6,310 bases of DNA from Gammaproteobacteria bacterium UBA2955 (lineage in GTDB: Bacteria > Pseudomonadota > Gammaproteobacteria > Pseudomonadales > Azotimanducaceae). Below, piece after piece: positions 5,400 to 6,310 of the stretch. Where the stretch lies: positions 17,963-24,272 of the forward strand of contig DEBN01000102.1 in the NCBI GenBank assembly GCA_002348825.1, given 5' to 3'. A model generated the notes under the pieces. The model saw only the letters and a list, made by a program, of their open reading frames with translations, searched no databases and was not told the origin of the DNA. The position numbers and the translations under genes were made by a program. Each line of letters begins with the position of its first letter. Positions within the stretch are counted from its first letter, which is position 1.

Positions 5400-5837
5400 C
5401 TATTGTCTTTCGTTTTGTGTACCCGGCTTTATCCGCCGCTCGTCAGCTGCCGCCCCGCGCACGCTGGGCGCATAGGAAATCCGCGCTTTGTTTGCCTTTA
5501 ACACATGCGGGCCGATACCTCTGACCTGAGACAGTTCGTCGTCGTTGCGGAAGTCTCCTACTCGCTGCCGGTACGCTACTATGGCTTCGGCCCGGCTTTG
5601 CCCGACACCGACCAACCCCTCGACCAGTTCGTCAACGGTTGCGGTGTTGAGGTGCACGATCTGCGTTCGAGCTCCAATAGCGGCATCTCGCGTTTCTGTG
5701 GCCTGCAGGCTCGTGCTGAATTGCGCAACTATCAGCATACCGGCGATCCATCCTAAACGCCTTTGGTTGCACAACAGCCTAGTAGCGAGAGCGCTACACT
5801 TTGAGTTTGCGCTGTGATGTGAATTGCGGTTTTGCAT
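5400..5837 (-). CDS. ComEA-like secreted helix-hairpin-helix DNA-binding protein
   Basis: A 145-residue protein with a hydrophobic export signal after an unusually long polar N-region (membrane segment about 29-45, likely cleavage after LQA46). The rest holds a tandem helix-hairpin-helix domain: VHLNTATVDELVEGLVGVG (61-79) with hairpin GVG (77-79) and following helix to YRQR, then the DDELSQVRGIG stretch (99-109) with hairpin GIG (107-109) and its helix. The VxLNTA..DEL..L.GVG pattern is diagnostic of ComEA, which binds incoming double-stranded DNA in the periplasm during natural transformation. Many stand-alone copies are kept in bacteria not known to be competent, so a role in uptake is likely but unproven. 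The last 25 residues are polar and charged. ATG at 5837 has a strong AGGAG 7 bases upstream. The LapA-like gene ends 102 bp upstream. Confidence 0.92.
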   Translation of the reverse strand: MQNRNSHHSANSKCSALATRLLCNQRRLGWIAGMLIVAQFSTSLQATETRDAAIGARTQIVHLNTATVDELVEGLVGVGQSRAEAIVAYRQRVGDFRNDDELSQVRGIGPHVLKANKARISYAPSVRGAAADERRIKPGTQNERQ

Positions 5838-5939
5838 GAAACATCTCCTATTTTCGATGTCTCACCAGCTTAGTGTTCGGCCGATCTGCGCCAAGCAGCG
5901 GGTTGCTCGATCGCCTGTGCGCTTTTACTGTACAGCAGC

Positions 5940-6230
5940 TTAAGAGTTGTCTGTGGATTGTTGCAGCAAGCGCTGTTCGGCCCGGTCCAGCGCTTTGCGC
6001 AGACGTCGATTGGCGAAACGGTACCGCACATTCAACCAACTGCCATAAAGCGCACCGAGCAATATCCCGATCACCAAGGCAGCCAGCAGCCACCAGAAAA
6101 TGCTCAAGGTAAAAGGCGTCTGCCACACCGCGAAGGTAAGCGCCACTTGCTCTTGATTCACCGCGAGGGCAGCGAATAGGAAGGCAGTCGCCAGCGCCAG
6201 GAAAAATGCGATGGATTTAAGTCCGTTCAC
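5940..6230 (-). CDS. LapA-like inner-membrane protein (DUF1049)
   Basis: A 96-residue protein with two transmembrane helices (about 6-24 and 43-63), joined by a short loop containing NQEQVALTFAVWQTPFTLS, then a basic amphipathic cytoplasmic tail (WLNVRYRFANRRLRKALDRAEQ, about 65-86) likely to form a helix or short coiled coil. Length, topology and the sequence around the second helix match the LapA/YciS family (about 100 residues), which in E. coli works with LapB in controlling lipopolysaccharide synthesis through LpxC turnover. The only possible start is GTG at 6230, because the same frame has a stop at 6260-6258; its ribosome binding site is weak. No lapB follows; the next gene is the comEA-like one. 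Which function this copy keeps without an adjacent lapB is unknown; lapB may lie elsewhere. Confidence 0.88.
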   Translation of the reverse strand: MNGLKSIAFFLALATAFLFAALAVNQEQVALTFAVWQTPFTLSIFWWLLAALVIGILLGALYGSWLNVRYRFANRRLRKALDRAEQRLLQQSTDNS

Positions 6231-6257
6231 TTCTTTTTCGGCGCTTTTGCAGCGACG

Positions 6258-6310
6258 TTATAGCTTGTCTTGGGCAGCGTCCGCTGGAGCCAACCCCGAA
6301 CCTTGCTGGG
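6258..6310 (-). CDS. 3' end of the gene upstream of lapA, possibly ihfB
   Basis: From the window edge a minus-strand frame reads QQGSGLAPADAAQDKL and stops with TAA at 6260-6258, leaving 27 bp before the lapA GTG. Its codons are rich in G at first position, as expected for coding sequence, and the residues look like a flexible hydrophilic tail. A second frame (ending AKAPKKK, TGA at 6229-6227) would overlap the lapA start by 4 bases in a GTGA junction and cannot be excluded. In many gammaproteobacteria the gene before lapA is ihfB, hence the suggestion, but no diagnostic ihfB residue falls inside the window. Confidence 0.35.
   Translation of the reverse strand, partial: QQGSGLAPADAAQDKL

Noticed and set aside
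5928..5935. CTGTACAG after the LapA-like gene, considered as a LexA/SOS box
   Set aside because: The gammaproteobacterial LexA box needs eight bases between CTGT and ACAG; here the half-sites abut, so it is only a short palindrome.

Overview
The window looks like ordinary chromosome from a gammaproteobacterium, probably a marine or otherwise environmental lineage. The support is indirect: moderate-to-high GC, gammaproteobacterial protein families (a LapA-type DUF1049 membrane protein, a stand-alone ComEA-type helix-hairpin-helix protein, a histidine phosphatase), and a tRNA-Asn with encoded CCA. I cannot name a genus from the sequence alone. I see no CRISPR array, transposase, integrase, toxin-antitoxin pair or defence gene.

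Layout from left to right. At 1-46 the first 15 codons of an unidentified minus-strand gene follow a Gfo/Idh/MocA-type NAD(P)-dependent oxidoreductase (50-1285, minus) with a 3-bp gap, so the two probably form an operon. Divergent from it is a LysR-type regulator (1381-2289, plus); the 95-bp spacer holds a perfect 15-bp palindrome (1350-1364) that is a good operator candidate. The regulator converges on a histidine-phosphatase gene (2331-2933, minus, TTG start), with a hairpin at the junction. Next is a gene-free stretch (2934-3279) with several inverted repeats and a 15-bp copy of the tRNA-Asn 3' end. The tRNA-Asn(GTT) gene lies at 3280-3355, minus. It is followed by a small predicted lipoprotein (3482-4084, minus), a nitronate-monooxygenase-like flavoprotein (4119-5231, minus), a ComEA-like secreted helix-hairpin-helix protein (5400-5837, minus), and a LapA-like two-helix membrane protein (5940-6230, minus). 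The last 53 bases are the tail of an upstream minus-strand gene, perhaps ihfB.

There is no single pathway. The left third is a small regulator-controlled sugar- or polyol-type dehydrogenase unit. The right third (LapA-like, ComEA-like, tRNA-Asn) recalls, from memory, the genes flanking the O-antigen locus in Pseudomonas (ihfB on one side, comEA and tRNA-Asn on the other), here without O-antigen genes between them.

The observations most worth checking are the duplicated tRNA-Asn 3' end (attachment-site remnant or decayed tandem tRNA), the overlapping hairpins beside it, the LysR-spacer palindrome, and a terminator-like hairpin in the comEA-NMO gap that faces the strand with no gene. None of these shows a previously undescribed system.
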